From positions 1-30,605 of the forward strand of contig JANQMM010000006.1 of assembly GCA_028280145.1 (NCBI GenBank): a stretch of 30,605 bases of DNA, given 5' to 3'. The notes below the pieces were generated by a model. The model was not told where the DNA came from, searched no databases, and saw only the letters and a program-made list of their open reading frames with translations. This DNA is from Minisyncoccota bacterium (GTDB lineage Bacteria; Patescibacteriota; Minisyncoccia; Phycocordibacterales; JACZSL01). A program made the translations under genes and the position numbers. The first letter of the stretch is position 1, and each line of letters begins with the position of its first letter. Below, piece after piece: positions 1 through 8,121 of the stretch.

Positions 1-339
1 ACGCAGCGAAGATTCCCGACCGGAACCTACACCACGAATAATGACATCTACCTCTTTCACACCCATTGTTGCCGCTCTTTCTCCTACCACTTCACCAACT
101 TTTGCGGCGGCAAATGGTGTACTCTTCCGCGCACCTCCAAATCCAAGGGAGCCTGCAGAGCTAAAGACCGCCGCACCACCCTGTTTGTCGGTCAACATCA
201 ACTTTGTATTGTTGTATGTCGCATGGATATGAAGCGTTCCGCTGTCCATTTTTTTCTTCGACACACGAGAAAGAGAACGATTCCTCAAACTGGAATCCAT
301 TCCACTCCCTTTCTTTTTTACGATACGTTTCTTACCCAT
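1..339 (-). CDS. rpsK: 30S ribosomal protein S11 (partial, C-terminus outside window)
   Basis: S11 lies on the platform of the small subunit and contacts 16S rRNA near the E site. The 113 codons present start at an ATG (337-339) and read MGKKRIVKKK..., then the S11 core HIHATYNNTK, a GGA-containing loop and the DVIIRGVGSGR segment before running off the left edge. The N-terminal basic tail and the core match the family, and the frame is open throughout. It is the last visible gene of infA-rpmJ-rpsM-rpsK, 37 nt after rpsM, in the usual bacterial order. No clear Shine-Dalgarno precedes the start, so translation may be coupled to rpsM. Confidence 0.96.
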   Translation of the reverse strand, partial: MGKKRIVKKKGSGMDSSLRNRSLSRVSKKKMDSGTLHIHATYNNTKLMLTDKQGGAAVFSSAGSLGFGGARKSTPFAAAKVGEVVGERAATMGVKEVDVIIRGVGSGRESSLR

Positions 340-376
340 AAAATATTTATCACGTATTGACCCTCATTACAGCGGA

Positions 377-757
377 CTATTTCTTTTCAAGCTTTGTCTT
401 ACCGCTACCCATTGTCTTTCGTACGTTACCGCGAACAGTTCGTGAATTTGTCTTTGTGCGTTGTCCCCGGGTCGGTAGGTGTAGCGAATGACGCATACCG
501 CGATACGTTTTTATGTCCTTCAAGCGCTTGATATTCTCATTCTTTGTCCGCTTAAGGGTACCCTCGATCTCATAATCTTCTATAAGTTGTCGCAATATAT
601 TCTCCTCATCCTGCGAAAGCTCACCCGGTCTCTTTCCGTGATCAACCTTGGCGGCATCCAAAATGTCTTGTGCGCGACTGCGACCAATACCATAAATAGT
701 CGTGAGCCCTATCTCAAGTCTTTTTTCATCCGGAATTGTGATACCTGATATTCGCAT
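377..757 (-). CDS. rpsM: 30S ribosomal protein S13
   Basis: S13 sits in the head of the 30S subunit and forms intersubunit bridges B1a/B1b with the 50S. The 126-residue product begins MRISGITIPDEKR, has the helix-hairpin region around IYGIGRSRAQDIL (residues 22-34), and a basic tail with the YRGMRHSLHLPTRGQRT signature (about 85-101) that contacts P-site tRNA. Length is normal for bacterial S13 (about 118-126). The ATG lies one nucleotide after the rpmJ stop, so the two genes are almost certainly translationally coupled. Confidence 0.98.
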   Translation of the reverse strand: MRISGITIPDEKRLEIGLTTIYGIGRSRAQDILDAAKVDHGKRPGELSQDEENILRQLIEDYEIEGTLKRTKNENIKRLKDIKTYRGMRHSLHLPTRGQRTKTNSRTVRGNVRKTMGSGKTKLEKK

Positions 758-758
758 A

Positions 759-872
759 TTATCCTTGCCGTTGTTTGTGTCGGGGGTTTGTGCAGATAAC
801 GTAAAGTCGGCCTTTTCTGCGGACAGACTTACAATCTTTACAAATCTTTTTTACCGACGCTTTAACCTTCAT
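759..872 (-). CDS. rpmJ: 50S ribosomal protein L36
   Basis: This 37-residue gene is easily missed because of its length. It reads MKVKASVKKICKDCKSVRRK and continues to ...TNPRHKQRQG. The single zinc ribbon is complete: Cys11, Cys14, Cys27 and His32 (CxxC-x12-C-x4-H), so this is the zinc-binding (C+) form of L36. L36 binds 23S rRNA in the 50S subunit near the GTPase-associated region. It lies between infA and rpsM, the standard bacterial position, with one nucleotide between its TAA and the rpsM ATG and 53 nt to infA. Confidence 0.96.
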   Translation of the reverse strand: MKVKASVKKICKDCKSVRRKGRLYVICTNPRHKQRQG

Positions 873-925
873 AAACAATATAAAAAGACTACTTCACTTT
901 AAAATGTAGTCATACTCCCACCCTG

Positions 926-1144
926 CTACAGCCTTTTTGTGATTCTTCCCTTTCCCCCGTACGGATCAATCTGTACGAGAACCTTGTCTCCAACGAGGAC
1001 ACGAATGCGATGCATACGCATCTTGCCCGCCAGAAACGTTAGAATTTCTTCTCCATTATCAAGAGTCACCCTAAAGAGCGTGTTTGGTAGAGCTTCTTCT
1101 ACAACCCCTACCGCTGTTTCTTTTTCATTCTTATCCTTATCCAT
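926..1144 (-). CDS. infA: Translation initiation factor IF-1
   Basis: IF-1 is an OB-fold protein that blocks the 30S A site during initiation. The product shows the IF-1 pattern: VGVVEEALPNTLFRVTLDNG, then AGKMRMHRIRVLVGDKV and the closing DPYGGKGRITKR. The frame extends one codon upstream to TTG (1145-1147), but I chose the ATG at 1142-1144: it gives 72 aa, the typical family length, and places the weak purine run AGAG four bases upstream, whereas the TTG would leave only one. It is first in infA-rpmJ-rpsM-rpsK and is preceded by its own promoter. The map/adk/secY genes often found upstream are absent here. Confidence 0.96.
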   Translation of the reverse strand: MDKDKNEKETAVGVVEEALPNTLFRVTLDNGEEILTFLAGKMRMHRIRVLVGDKVLVQIDPYGGKGRITKRL

Positions 1145-1152
1145 CAAGCTCT

Positions 1153-1230
1153 AACAGCAGTTGTGCCATACTACCAGAAGGTACATACGCGGTCAACCCC
1201 TTTTTTTCAAAAAAAGGCCCTACTGCTGTT
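1153..1230. repeat. Inverted repeat flanking the infA promoter
   Basis: AACAGCAGT at 1153-1161 is the exact reverse complement of ACTGCTGTT at 1222-1230. One arm lies in the predicted infA leader and the other upstream of the -35. Between them, at 1199-1217, is a second palindrome made of CC, seven T, one C, seven A and GG. The arms could bind a regulator or form a cruciform; 9 bp arms at this distance could also be chance. The inner T/A palindrome has no following U-run and is a poor terminator. Confidence 0.3.
1168..1196 (-). promoter_or_regulatory. Sigma-70-type promoter for infA-rpmJ-rpsM-rpsK
   Basis: On the minus strand: -35 TTGACC (1191-1196), 17-nt spacer, -10 TAGTAT (1168-1173), with TGG directly upstream making an extended -10. 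Transcription would start about 20 nt before the infA ATG, giving a short leader. The match in both boxes and the spacing is good, and the position between convergently oriented units fits. Read by eye only. Confidence 0.65.
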
Positions 1231-1247
1231 TGTATTTATGCACATTG

Positions 1248-2576
1248 CTATTCTTCAGCAAGCACTATATCAATATCGATCTCTTCTGTCTCAACGGGGA
1301 AACTTCCTCTCCAGAAGGGTCGAATGACCACCTCCGCCTCATCAATGCTTGGATATCCTGAGAGGATTGTATGAATTGCTTCTTTATTTCTGCCCGAAAG
1401 GTCGTTTTTTAGACTCTCCGTATCAAATATCCATACAATCGGAGCGGTTCCCGACATACTAAACCTGAATGTCGGATCAGACCACGGTCTTATTTCGTTG
1501 CCATTTTGAGCCGTCTGCGGAGTCAGAACAAGCCCTTCGGTTTCCAAGAAATCTACCTCCTCATTATTGAATGAGCCAAATGTATTTTCTGCCAGAAATT
1601 GAGCCAGTTCAGTTTCTTTAAAAAGGACGCTGTACAGCACGGCTTTTTCCCGAATCTCAACTTCACCACCCTTTTCTTCCGGTGTTTCAGAAATGAAATC
1701 AATGAATACAGAAGATGGGAATCCAACAAAGCCGTCAGGCTTTTGTGAATCAACTTGACCCATAAGCTCGTCACGCAACGATGCCTGAAGAGTTGCACGC
1801 TCTTGCTCAAGCACGCTGTCTTCAACCACTAGCCTTTCTCCGGCAAAACCGCCGGTCATATCGGTGACTGATTCGGCGTAAAAGGTTTCAAATTGTGGCG
1901 CGCCTTTGAAGCCGGGAATGGTGAAGTTGGTCTTGCCCATGTTATATGATTCACCCGGCTCGTCGGCATACACTGTCACCTCGACGCTACCCGGTCTGTC
2001 ATCCACTTTGCCCGGCACAACGACTGACTTATCGATGCGATAAATCTTTCCGTCCGGTGTTTCGAATCGGGTGTTGCGAATGAGCTTTTGCGGGTTGGAG
2101 TTATGATCGTTGTAGATACGAATATTGCCTGAAGCTCGCTCTTCTACTTCCTCACGACCAGTTGCCGCCACCATTTTCGTAAGAAGCGATTCAAGCGTCA
2201 TAAGTTCGTAACCAAGTTCACCTGCCTGAGGATTCTCGCGCACAGCCTCAAAAGTACCGCTTACAGTAAGCGTCTCTTGTTTCGGATGCACGGTTACCGT
2301 TGCTCCGCCAAAAAACATCGAGAATATAAAGGAAAGTACAAGCAACACAACGAGTCCGCCCAAACCAAAATACAGATACTTCATCTTGCCCAATCTATCC
2401 GGCTTCGGCGGTATGGTGCGATGAAATTGAGTGTCATGCGAGACAGGCGGCCGAGATGGAGGTCTCTGCTCTCCTGCCGAGCCGAGTGGACGCTGAGCGG
2501 GTCTTTCACGTCCGGGAGGTCTTCGTCTGGGACGGTCTTCAGGGGGGAGTATGTCTCTGATTGTGTTTTTAGCCAT
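1248..2576 (-). CDS. Single-pass membrane protein with baseplate-J-like extracytoplasmic region
   Basis: The function is not established. From the ATG at 2574-2576 the 442-residue product has a Pro/Arg-rich, probably disordered cytoplasmic tail (1-64), one hydrophobic helix (about 67-89) followed by GGATVTV, and a roughly 350-residue beta-rich exterior. Residues around ASGNIRIYND...RFETPDGKIYRI resemble CPR proteins that annotation pipelines label baseplate J/gp47-like. The frame also opens at a TTG three codons upstream, but neither start has a clear SD, so I prefer ATG. It lies 65 nt after an FtsA/PilM-like gene. The N-terminal TIRDILPPEDR recalls the short cytoplasmic motif by which PilN binds PilM; that link is inference. 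Confidence 0.8.
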   Translation of the reverse strand: MAKNTIRDILPPEDRPRRRPPGRERPAQRPLGSAGEQRPPSRPPVSHDTQFHRTIPPKPDRLGKMKYLYFGLGGLVVLLVLSFIFSMFFGGATVTVHPKQETLTVSGTFEAVRENPQAGELGYELMTLESLLTKMVAATGREEVEERASGNIRIYNDHNSNPQKLIRNTRFETPDGKIYRIDKSVVVPGKVDDRPGSVEVTVYADEPGESYNMGKTNFTIPGFKGAPQFETFYAESVTDMTGGFAGERLVVEDSVLEQERATLQASLRDELMGQVDSQKPDGFVGFPSSVFIDFISETPEEKGGEVEIREKAVLYSVLFKETELAQFLAENTFGSFNNEEVDFLETEGLVLTPQTAQNGNEIRPWSDPTFRFSMSGTAPIVWIFDTESLKNDLSGRNKEAIHTILSGYPSIDEAEVVIRPFWRGSFPVETEEIDIDIVLAEE

Positions 2577-2641
2577 ATATTTCAAGGGTTTAATTCACGT
2601 CCCCCTTATTGTATCAAAAAGTGACAAGACTGAGAAACTGT

Positions 2642-3865
2642 TTATTCGTACAACGTTTTACGTAGGAATATAGCTTCCAGAGCAAGGAATGGATCAAGCT
2701 CGGACGTCAGTTTGCTATGCGTCGCGTAGTTTGCAAGTAGCTTCATACTAAGGTGTGTGATCTTAAAGGGTGCTTTTGACAACGCATATTCACTGAAATC
2801 ACCTGCCAGAATCACTTGCTTGAACCACTCACCAAAATCCTCATCAACCGTAATGTACACATGCTTTGGCAGTGGTACTTCGGTCGATATACGCGAGATA
2901 GTGTCATAAAATGCTTCAAGCCATACCGAATGTACACTTGTAAGAGTGTCACGAAGCTTTTTTGTCTCTTCGGCAGCACTTTCTCCAAGCATATATGTTC
3001 GAAGCATTGCAATAGATTGCTCTATTGAAATGTTAAACTTCTTTGCAACTTCTCGGATGACGTAGTTTTTCCCGTATGGAAATGATGTTGCGTCAACGAT
3101 TGTGCCCTTGTGCACTGTAGCCACATCGGTTACCTCACCGCTGATATCAATCAGAAGAAAACTGGTATTTCCATGGAAAATATCTCTGGTAACGATGAAG
3201 GAAGGCAGAATGAAGCTATGGAAAATACCTCCGTCTTTTCTGTTCAGCAATTGGTTCTTGATTTCGCTGGCTTTTTCGTAGATGTAAGAAGGTACGACGC
3301 TTAGCACAAGGTCGATCTGTGCTTTTCGCGCCGGTTTATTGTACGGGTCAGAAACGATATAGCCGTTAAGTGACGTTTGGATGATCTTTTGTTCGATCAG
3401 GACCGGCAAGTCGGACTCTTTGCCTTTCGCGGCAGTATCGCGAGCTTTTTGGGCAAATGCCAATTCTTCTTTCTTTATGAGGTTCTTAACGAATTGCTCG
3501 GTCAACTCATACGGCTCTTCTTTATCTATCTTGAATTCTTTTACCTGCATTGAGTACCACGGGGATGCAAAGGCGAAAAAGACATCATCCAACTTCTGTT
3601 TCCTGCCCGCCTTTTTCAGATATGGCATACCTGCCGACTGAAGCTCAAGAGAAATATCAAGAAGTGTTGCAAGCATTGTTTTTACGAGCTGTTCATACGA
3701 CACGTCTTCCTGAACAGGAATACGAAGTCGCTTGCTCCACAGAATATTCGGTAGTTGTGCCGTTGAGATTGTTGTGATTGCGGCGCCGATACTGCCGCTA
3801 CCGACATCAAAAACGGCCACGATCTGTTCGTCGCGACTATTCCCTTTCTTACTAAAGAGTCCCAT
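2642..3865 (-). CDS. Actin-fold ATPase, FtsA/PilM-like
   Basis: The 407-residue protein has the actin/Hsp70 ATPase plan. Phosphate-1 loop is VFDVGSGSIG (Asp20); phosphate-2 is LLIDISGEVTDVA (Asp240). Between them is an insertion of about 150 residues in the position of the FtsA 1C or PilM subdomain. The C-terminus ends in a hydrophobic/basic segment but I see no clear FtsA membrane-targeting helix. FtsA tethers FtsZ, while PilM docks to the cytoplasmic tail of PilN in type IV pilus machines. Here the partner gene downstream is a single-pass membrane protein, which favours a PilM-like role in a surface complex. No pilN/pilO homologues are next to it. Family assignment is secure; FtsA versus PilM is not. 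Confidence 0.82.
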   Translation of the reverse strand: MGLFSKKGNSRDEQIVAVFDVGSGSIGAAITTISTAQLPNILWSKRLRIPVQEDVSYEQLVKTMLATLLDISLELQSAGMPYLKKAGRKQKLDDVFFAFASPWYSMQVKEFKIDKEEPYELTEQFVKNLIKKEELAFAQKARDTAAKGKESDLPVLIEQKIIQTSLNGYIVSDPYNKPARKAQIDLVLSVVPSYIYEKASEIKNQLLNRKDGGIFHSFILPSFIVTRDIFHGNTSFLLIDISGEVTDVATVHKGTIVDATSFPYGKNYVIREVAKKFNISIEQSIAMLRTYMLGESAAEETKKLRDTLTSVHSVWLEAFYDTISRISTEVPLPKHVYITVDEDFGEWFKQVILAGDFSEYALSKAPFKITHLSMKLLANYATHSKLTSELDPFLALEAIFLRKTLYE

Positions 3866-3877
3866 ATACGTATTATA

Positions 3878-3907
3878 TGTATAGAGTATGCCGGCGCCTA
3901 GTTACAA
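3878..3907 (-). promoter_or_regulatory. Possible promoter of the actin-like gene
   Basis: Minus strand TTGTAA (3902-3907), 18-nt spacer, TATACA (3878-3883). A second, consensus-like TATAAT at 3872-3877 lies only six bases from the ATG. With either -10, the mRNA would have almost no leader. The -35 is weak and two -10 choices compete, so the exact site is uncertain. Confidence 0.4.
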
Positions 3908-3928
3908 GGTGTTGGTAGAGATCGGATG

Positions 3929-5815
3929 CTAAACAGTCTCAAGTGTTGCCTTGACCCTTCGCACACCTGCAGAAGACGCTTTTTCTGTTCCGATCGTAAA
4001 GGCGCCTTTGATATCACCTGTATTCTTAACATGCGGACCTCCGCAAAGCTCCTGTGACCACACAACCCCATGATCATCCTTGATCACATACACATTGACC
4101 ACATCGGGATATTTTTCCCAAAAACTCCCTTCAACCCCTTTCTCTTTCGCTTCAGTTTTTGGCATTTGTTCGATAGCGACATCAGCTTTTGCCGAAATAG
4201 CCTCATTCACATAGGCTTCCACCTTATCCAAAGTGTCTCTGTTAACTTTCTCATTATGGGTGAAGTCAAATCGAGTGCGCTCCTCAGTGATGTTTGAGCC
4301 GGCTTGATGCACGTCGTCTCCAAGATACTTTCGCAGTCCTGCGAGCATAAGGTGTGTAGCAGTATGAAGCATTGTTGTCTTTGCGCTCGTATCTGCAAGA
4401 CCACCCTTGAATTTATGTTCGGCTCCTGCACGCGATGTCTTGCGATGGTCTTCCATTTTCTTTTTGAATCCCTCCATATCAACCTTCATACCCTTCTCTT
4501 CTGCCAACTCTTCGGTCATCTCGATCGGAAAGCCGTACGTAGTAAAGAGCACAAAAGCATCCTCTGCCGAAACGAGATCACCCCTGATTTTCTCAAACCT
4601 CTTAAGACCACTTTTGAGTGTCGAACTGAATTTCGTGTGTTCGGCAAGTAATGTTGCCTCGATCACATCTTTCTTCTCTGCAAGGCTTGTATACGTATCA
4701 CCGTATGCCTTAATGACATGTTTGCTGAGTGCTACAAGCGCTTCAGACCCGACCTCAAGCTTATTAAGATGAATAATGGCACGTCTTAGAAGTCTTCGAG
4801 TAACATATCCTGCATCAGTGTTTGTCGGCATGATTCCGTCTGAGAGCATAAATACTGCTCCGCGTACATGGTCGGCGATGATACGGAATGATATCTGTTG
4901 GTCTCCCTTGTACGAAATATTTGAAAGAGTCTCGATCTCACGGATCAGGTTCGCAAACACATCAATAGTAAACACATCGTCGTCATTGTTCTTTGCGGCA
5001 ACGATACGTTCCAGTCCTCCACCAAAGTCAATGTTCTTCTGCGGCAATTCTTCAAACGATCCATCTTCTTTTTTAATGTATTGCATGAATACATTGTTAC
5101 CGATCTCCATAAAACGTCCACAGTCACAGTTCGGGTGACAATATGTGCCATAGCCCTCTATTACACATTTTTCTCCAAGCTCCGGATGGAAATCAAAAAA
5201 TACCTCCGAATCGGGCCCACCCGGCTCTCCTGCGGGCATATGTTGAGGTTCTCCGGCACGACTCCACCAATTCTTCTTTGCGTCAAAATAGAAAATACGC
5301 CCACCCTGCATTCCTTGTTCGCCTCCTTGCTCTTCCGTCAAAAGCTCAATGTCATGAGCATCAATGCCGTCTTTCTTGAACAAGTCTTTCCAGATAGCAA
5401 CCGACTCAACGTCTGCCGGAATGTTATTTTCCGGATCACCCGAAAAGACTGTTATATAAAGACGCGCGGGATCAAGCCCTACTTCCTTTGTAAGAAAAGT
5501 ATAAAACCAAGGCAATTGTTCTTTCTTGAAGTAATCACCAAGTGACCAGTTTCCCAGCATCTCAAAAAAAGTTGTATGACGATTGTCTCCCACTTCGTCA
5601 ATATCTTCGGCTCGAAAACACTTTTGTGAGTTGACCAAACGCGTCCCTTTTGGATGTTTTTCTCCAAGAAGGTGTGGCAAGAGCGGTTGCATACCGGAGC
5701 CGGTAAAGAGTGTAGTGGCATCATTTTCCGGCTGGAGGCCCGCAGACGGGATAAGTGCGTGATCTTGTGACTCGAAAAATGCCACGTATTTTTTGCGTAC
5801 TTCTTGAAGTGTCAT
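3929..5815 (-). CDS. alaS: Alanyl-tRNA synthetase lacking the C-Ala domain
   Basis: This class II synthetase charges tRNA-Ala. The catalytic core is intact: RLVNSQKCFRAEDIDEVG, FFEMLGNWSLGDYF and motif 3 DFGGGLERI. The editing domain that clears Ser/Gly-tRNA-Ala is also present, with zinc ligands in HTATH (484-488) and CGGPH (591-595). The protein ends only 33 residues after the last ligand, so the C-terminal DHHA1/C-Ala domain of typical bacterial AlaRS (about 875 aa in E. coli) is missing. The TAG/TAA context shows a natural end rather than a frameshift. The ATG at 5813-5815 follows a promoter by 7 nt, suggesting a leaderless mRNA. Confidence 0.96.
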   Translation of the reverse strand: MTLQEVRKKYVAFFESQDHALIPSAGLQPENDATTLFTGSGMQPLLPHLLGEKHPKGTRLVNSQKCFRAEDIDEVGDNRHTTFFEMLGNWSLGDYFKKEQLPWFYTFLTKEVGLDPARLYITVFSGDPENNIPADVESVAIWKDLFKKDGIDAHDIELLTEEQGGEQGMQGGRIFYFDAKKNWWSRAGEPQHMPAGEPGGPDSEVFFDFHPELGEKCVIEGYGTYCHPNCDCGRFMEIGNNVFMQYIKKEDGSFEELPQKNIDFGGGLERIVAAKNNDDDVFTIDVFANLIREIETLSNISYKGDQQISFRIIADHVRGAVFMLSDGIMPTNTDAGYVTRRLLRRAIIHLNKLEVGSEALVALSKHVIKAYGDTYTSLAEKKDVIEATLLAEHTKFSSTLKSGLKRFEKIRGDLVSAEDAFVLFTTYGFPIEMTEELAEEKGMKVDMEGFKKKMEDHRKTSRAGAEHKFKGGLADTSAKTTMLHTATHLMLAGLRKYLGDDVHQAGSNITEERTRFDFTHNEKVNRDTLDKVEAYVNEAISAKADVAIEQMPKTEAKEKGVEGSFWEKYPDVVNVYVIKDDHGVVWSQELCGGPHVKNTGDIKGAFTIGTEKASSAGVRRVKATLETV

Positions 5816-5822
5816 GTTGGCT

Positions 5823-5851
5823 AGAATACTACCCTTTGCCTAAGCCGTCAA
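5823..5851 (-). promoter_or_regulatory. alaS promoter, leaderless geometry
   Basis: Minus strand -35 TTGACG (5846-5851), 17-nt spacer, -10 TATTCT (5823-5828). Only seven bases separate the -10 from the alaS ATG, so transcription should start at or within a base or two of the A of ATG. The -35 overlaps the stop of the upstream small gene by four bases. No SD is present or possible in this arrangement. Confidence 0.6.
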
Positions 5852-6087
5852 AACGGCAAATAATTGAAATATGAAAGTTCCAAAAAATAGCCAAGGAGAA
5901 TGAGAAATACGGCAAAAATACCAAGTGCCCGCTCGCGCTTCATTTCTTTAAGCACGTCCATATCAATCCTTCTCTCTTTAATGATGTGGGCGTGCACGTT
6001 GATAACAGTTGCACCAAGAATAACCTTTCCAAAAAAGCTAAGCGTCAATCCCCAAAACAAAGCATCCGAAAAAAGATCTATTCCCAT
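5848..6087 (-). CDS. Small two-helix membrane protein, unknown function
   Basis: A 79-residue product with two hydrophobic segments (about 8-30 and 56-75) separated by a short charged loop with KERRID and KEMKRER. This gives a helical hairpin with the loop probably cytoplasmic by the positive-inside rule. I do not recognise a characterised family. It sits 63 nt after the M13 peptidase stop and its end overlaps the alaS promoter, so it is probably the last gene of the upstream operon. The open frame starts at a clean ATG (6085-6087) and no other frame in this gap is convincing. Confidence 0.65.
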   Translation of the reverse strand: MGIDLFSDALFWGLTLSFFGKVILGATVINVHAHIIKERRIDMDVLKEMKRERALGIFAVFLILLGYFLELSYFNYLPF

Positions 6088-6150
6088 ATATGTATCAGTG
6101 TAGCTAACGGACTCCTAAATCACAATAAGCGGATAGTGGATGTTGAGACA

Positions 6151-8121
6151 CTACCATATCTTGGCGCGCTCTGACTTTTTGCGATACAATGCGTCACCCT
6201 GCTTTACATCAAATGCGTCATAAAATGCTTGCACGTTTGATGCAGGGCCGTTTACTCGAAATTCATTTGGCGCATGTGGATCGGTGAGGGTGATGAGTTT
6301 TAAAAACTCGTCTCGATACTGCATTTTCTCGCCTATTGCGAATCCAATGAAATATCTTTGCTCCATGGTTAGTCCGTTGATCTTCTTTCTGTGCTTACCC
6401 TTTTTCAGGAGCTGTAGCGCATCGTATGCGATCACCAAGCCGCCAAGGTCGGCAATATTCTCTCCAAGTGTAAGCTTTCCGTTTACCCGCACTCCGTCAA
6501 CTACTTTGTATTTATTGAATTGTTCTTCAAGTACTTTGGTCTTTCTTCTGAATTTTGCATAATCCTCTTTTGTCCACCAATCATTCATGTTCCCGTCCTT
6601 GTCGAATTTTGCTCCCTGGTCATCAAAGCCGTGAGTGAGCTCATGTCCAATGATCGAACCTATTGCGCCGTAGTTCATTGCAACATCTGCCATATGGTCA
6701 AAAAATGGAGGTTGTAGGATGCCGGCGGGAAAAATAATTTGATTTAAGTTTGGAGAATAATATGCATTGACTGTTTGTGGGGGCATCTCCCATTTTTTGG
6801 GGTCTGTAGGCTTGCTCAATCTCCTCATTTCTTTCTTGAAACCAAAGATGCTTGCTTGCAACACATTTTGGGCATGTGACCTTGTCCCAATCTCCAGATC
6901 GGTATATGTCTCATACTTCGTTGGGTGTCCCAACAAAAGTGAGATCGACTTTAACTTCTGAATCGCCTTCCTTTTTGTTCTTGCACTCATCCAATCAAGT
7001 TTCGTTATTCGCATCTCGTAGGCTTTGGTTACATTTCGTACGAGTTTTTTGATCTCCACCCATGCCTCCGGTGGGAAATATTTTTCTACATACATTTTCC
7101 CAAGCGCTTCACCCATAACACCATCACATACGGCAATTCCCCGCTTCCACAACTCCGGCATTTTTTGCTGACCTAAAAGCGTCCGTCCGACATATTCAAA
7201 ACGAATGGAAATATATGGTTCTCCAAGTGTTCCTGCGTATGTATCCAAATACTGCCACCGCAGATACGTTTTCCAGTCGGAAAGCGAGATATCCTTTATG
7301 AGCGTGTTTACCTCCTTCAAAAACAGTGGCTGATTAATGATGAGGTGTGGAAGTGCCTTTTTAGGGACTCCAATAGCATTAAAATATGTTTGCCACTTGA
7401 ATGCGGGATACTTTTTCTTAAGTGTCGCCGATGACATCTTGTTGTATGTCGCTTTTGCGTCACGGGTTTCTACCGGTGTCATGGATGCTTGAGCAAGCCT
7501 TGTTTCGATTTGGATGATCTTTTTAACGCGCCCGCCAACACTCTTTGCGGGATAGTATTTTTCTGCTTTAAGCATTCGCTCCACATATCGTATGTATGCA
7601 TCCCTGACGCGTTTTGACTCTTTATCCTTTTTCACTAAATAGTTCCGATCCGGAACACCGATACCCGATTGTACAAGTCGAAGTACCATGCGCTTGCTTT
7701 GTTTATCATCCTGATCAAAATACAGATCCCATGGAGCACCAACGCCAATTGTGTGCAGATACGCCAGTACCTCAGCGAGTTCCTCTTTTGACTGCATGCG
7801 TTCGATAATATTAAAACCCTCATACAGATACGTGATCCCCTGTCTGGTTCGCTTGGCCATATTCATTGTTGTAAGATACAGATCGCGCAGTTTTCTCTCA
7901 GCACTGTTTGTCGCAAGTGTCTTTTTCTTACATAACTGCTCTAAAAGCCCGCGAAGCTTTTTTTGGTTTTCAAGACGCAATACATTAAATGAACCCCAAG
8001 CTACCTGGGTCACGGGTATCGGATTTCGCTTGAACCATTTGTTGGAGACGTGATGATAAAAATCGTCCTGTGGTCGGAACGATGTATCAAGGTCTTTTAT
8101 ATCGAAGGTCTTTTTCGTCAT
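6151..8121 (-). CDS. M13 family zinc metallopeptidase (neprilysin/PepO-like)
   Basis: M13 enzymes cleave oligopeptides inside a closed two-lobed chamber. The 656-residue protein spans a full M13 domain: the N-terminal lobe begins almost at once (DLDTSFRPQDDFYHHVSNKW), the substrate-backbone motif is VNAYYSPNLNQIIFPAG, the zinc motif is GHELTHGFDD with HELTH at 493-497, and the third ligand Glu554 is in GENIADLGGL. The C-terminal AKIW replaces the usual basic-x-W ending. There is no signal peptide or N-terminal membrane anchor, unlike eukaryotic neprilysins, so it is probably cytoplasmic. Its ATG overlaps the glycosylase stop by four bases (ATGA), indicating coupling. A role in recycling imported peptides is plausible for a host-dependent cell but is inference. 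Confidence 0.95.
   Translation of the reverse strand: MTKKTFDIKDLDTSFRPQDDFYHHVSNKWFKRNPIPVTQVAWGSFNVLRLENQKKLRGLLEQLCKKKTLATNSAERKLRDLYLTTMNMAKRTRQGITYLYEGFNIIERMQSKEELAEVLAYLHTIGVGAPWDLYFDQDDKQSKRMVLRLVQSGIGVPDRNYLVKKDKESKRVRDAYIRYVERMLKAEKYYPAKSVGGRVKKIIQIETRLAQASMTPVETRDAKATYNKMSSATLKKKYPAFKWQTYFNAIGVPKKALPHLIINQPLFLKEVNTLIKDISLSDWKTYLRWQYLDTYAGTLGEPYISIRFEYVGRTLLGQQKMPELWKRGIAVCDGVMGEALGKMYVEKYFPPEAWVEIKKLVRNVTKAYEMRITKLDWMSARTKRKAIQKLKSISLLLGHPTKYETYTDLEIGTRSHAQNVLQASIFGFKKEMRRLSKPTDPKKWEMPPQTVNAYYSPNLNQIIFPAGILQPPFFDHMADVAMNYGAIGSIIGHELTHGFDDQGAKFDKDGNMNDWWTKEDYAKFRRKTKVLEEQFNKYKVVDGVRVNGKLTLGENIADLGGLVIAYDALQLLKKGKHRKKINGLTMEQRYFIGFAIGEKMQYRDEFLKLITLTDPHAPNEFRVNGPASNVQAFYDAFDVKQGDALYRKKSERAKIW

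Noticed and set aside
1199..1217. T7/A7 palindrome as terminator of the baseplate-J-like gene
   Set aside because: The stem would have a one-base centre and no U-run after it on the minus strand, so it does not look like an intrinsic terminator.
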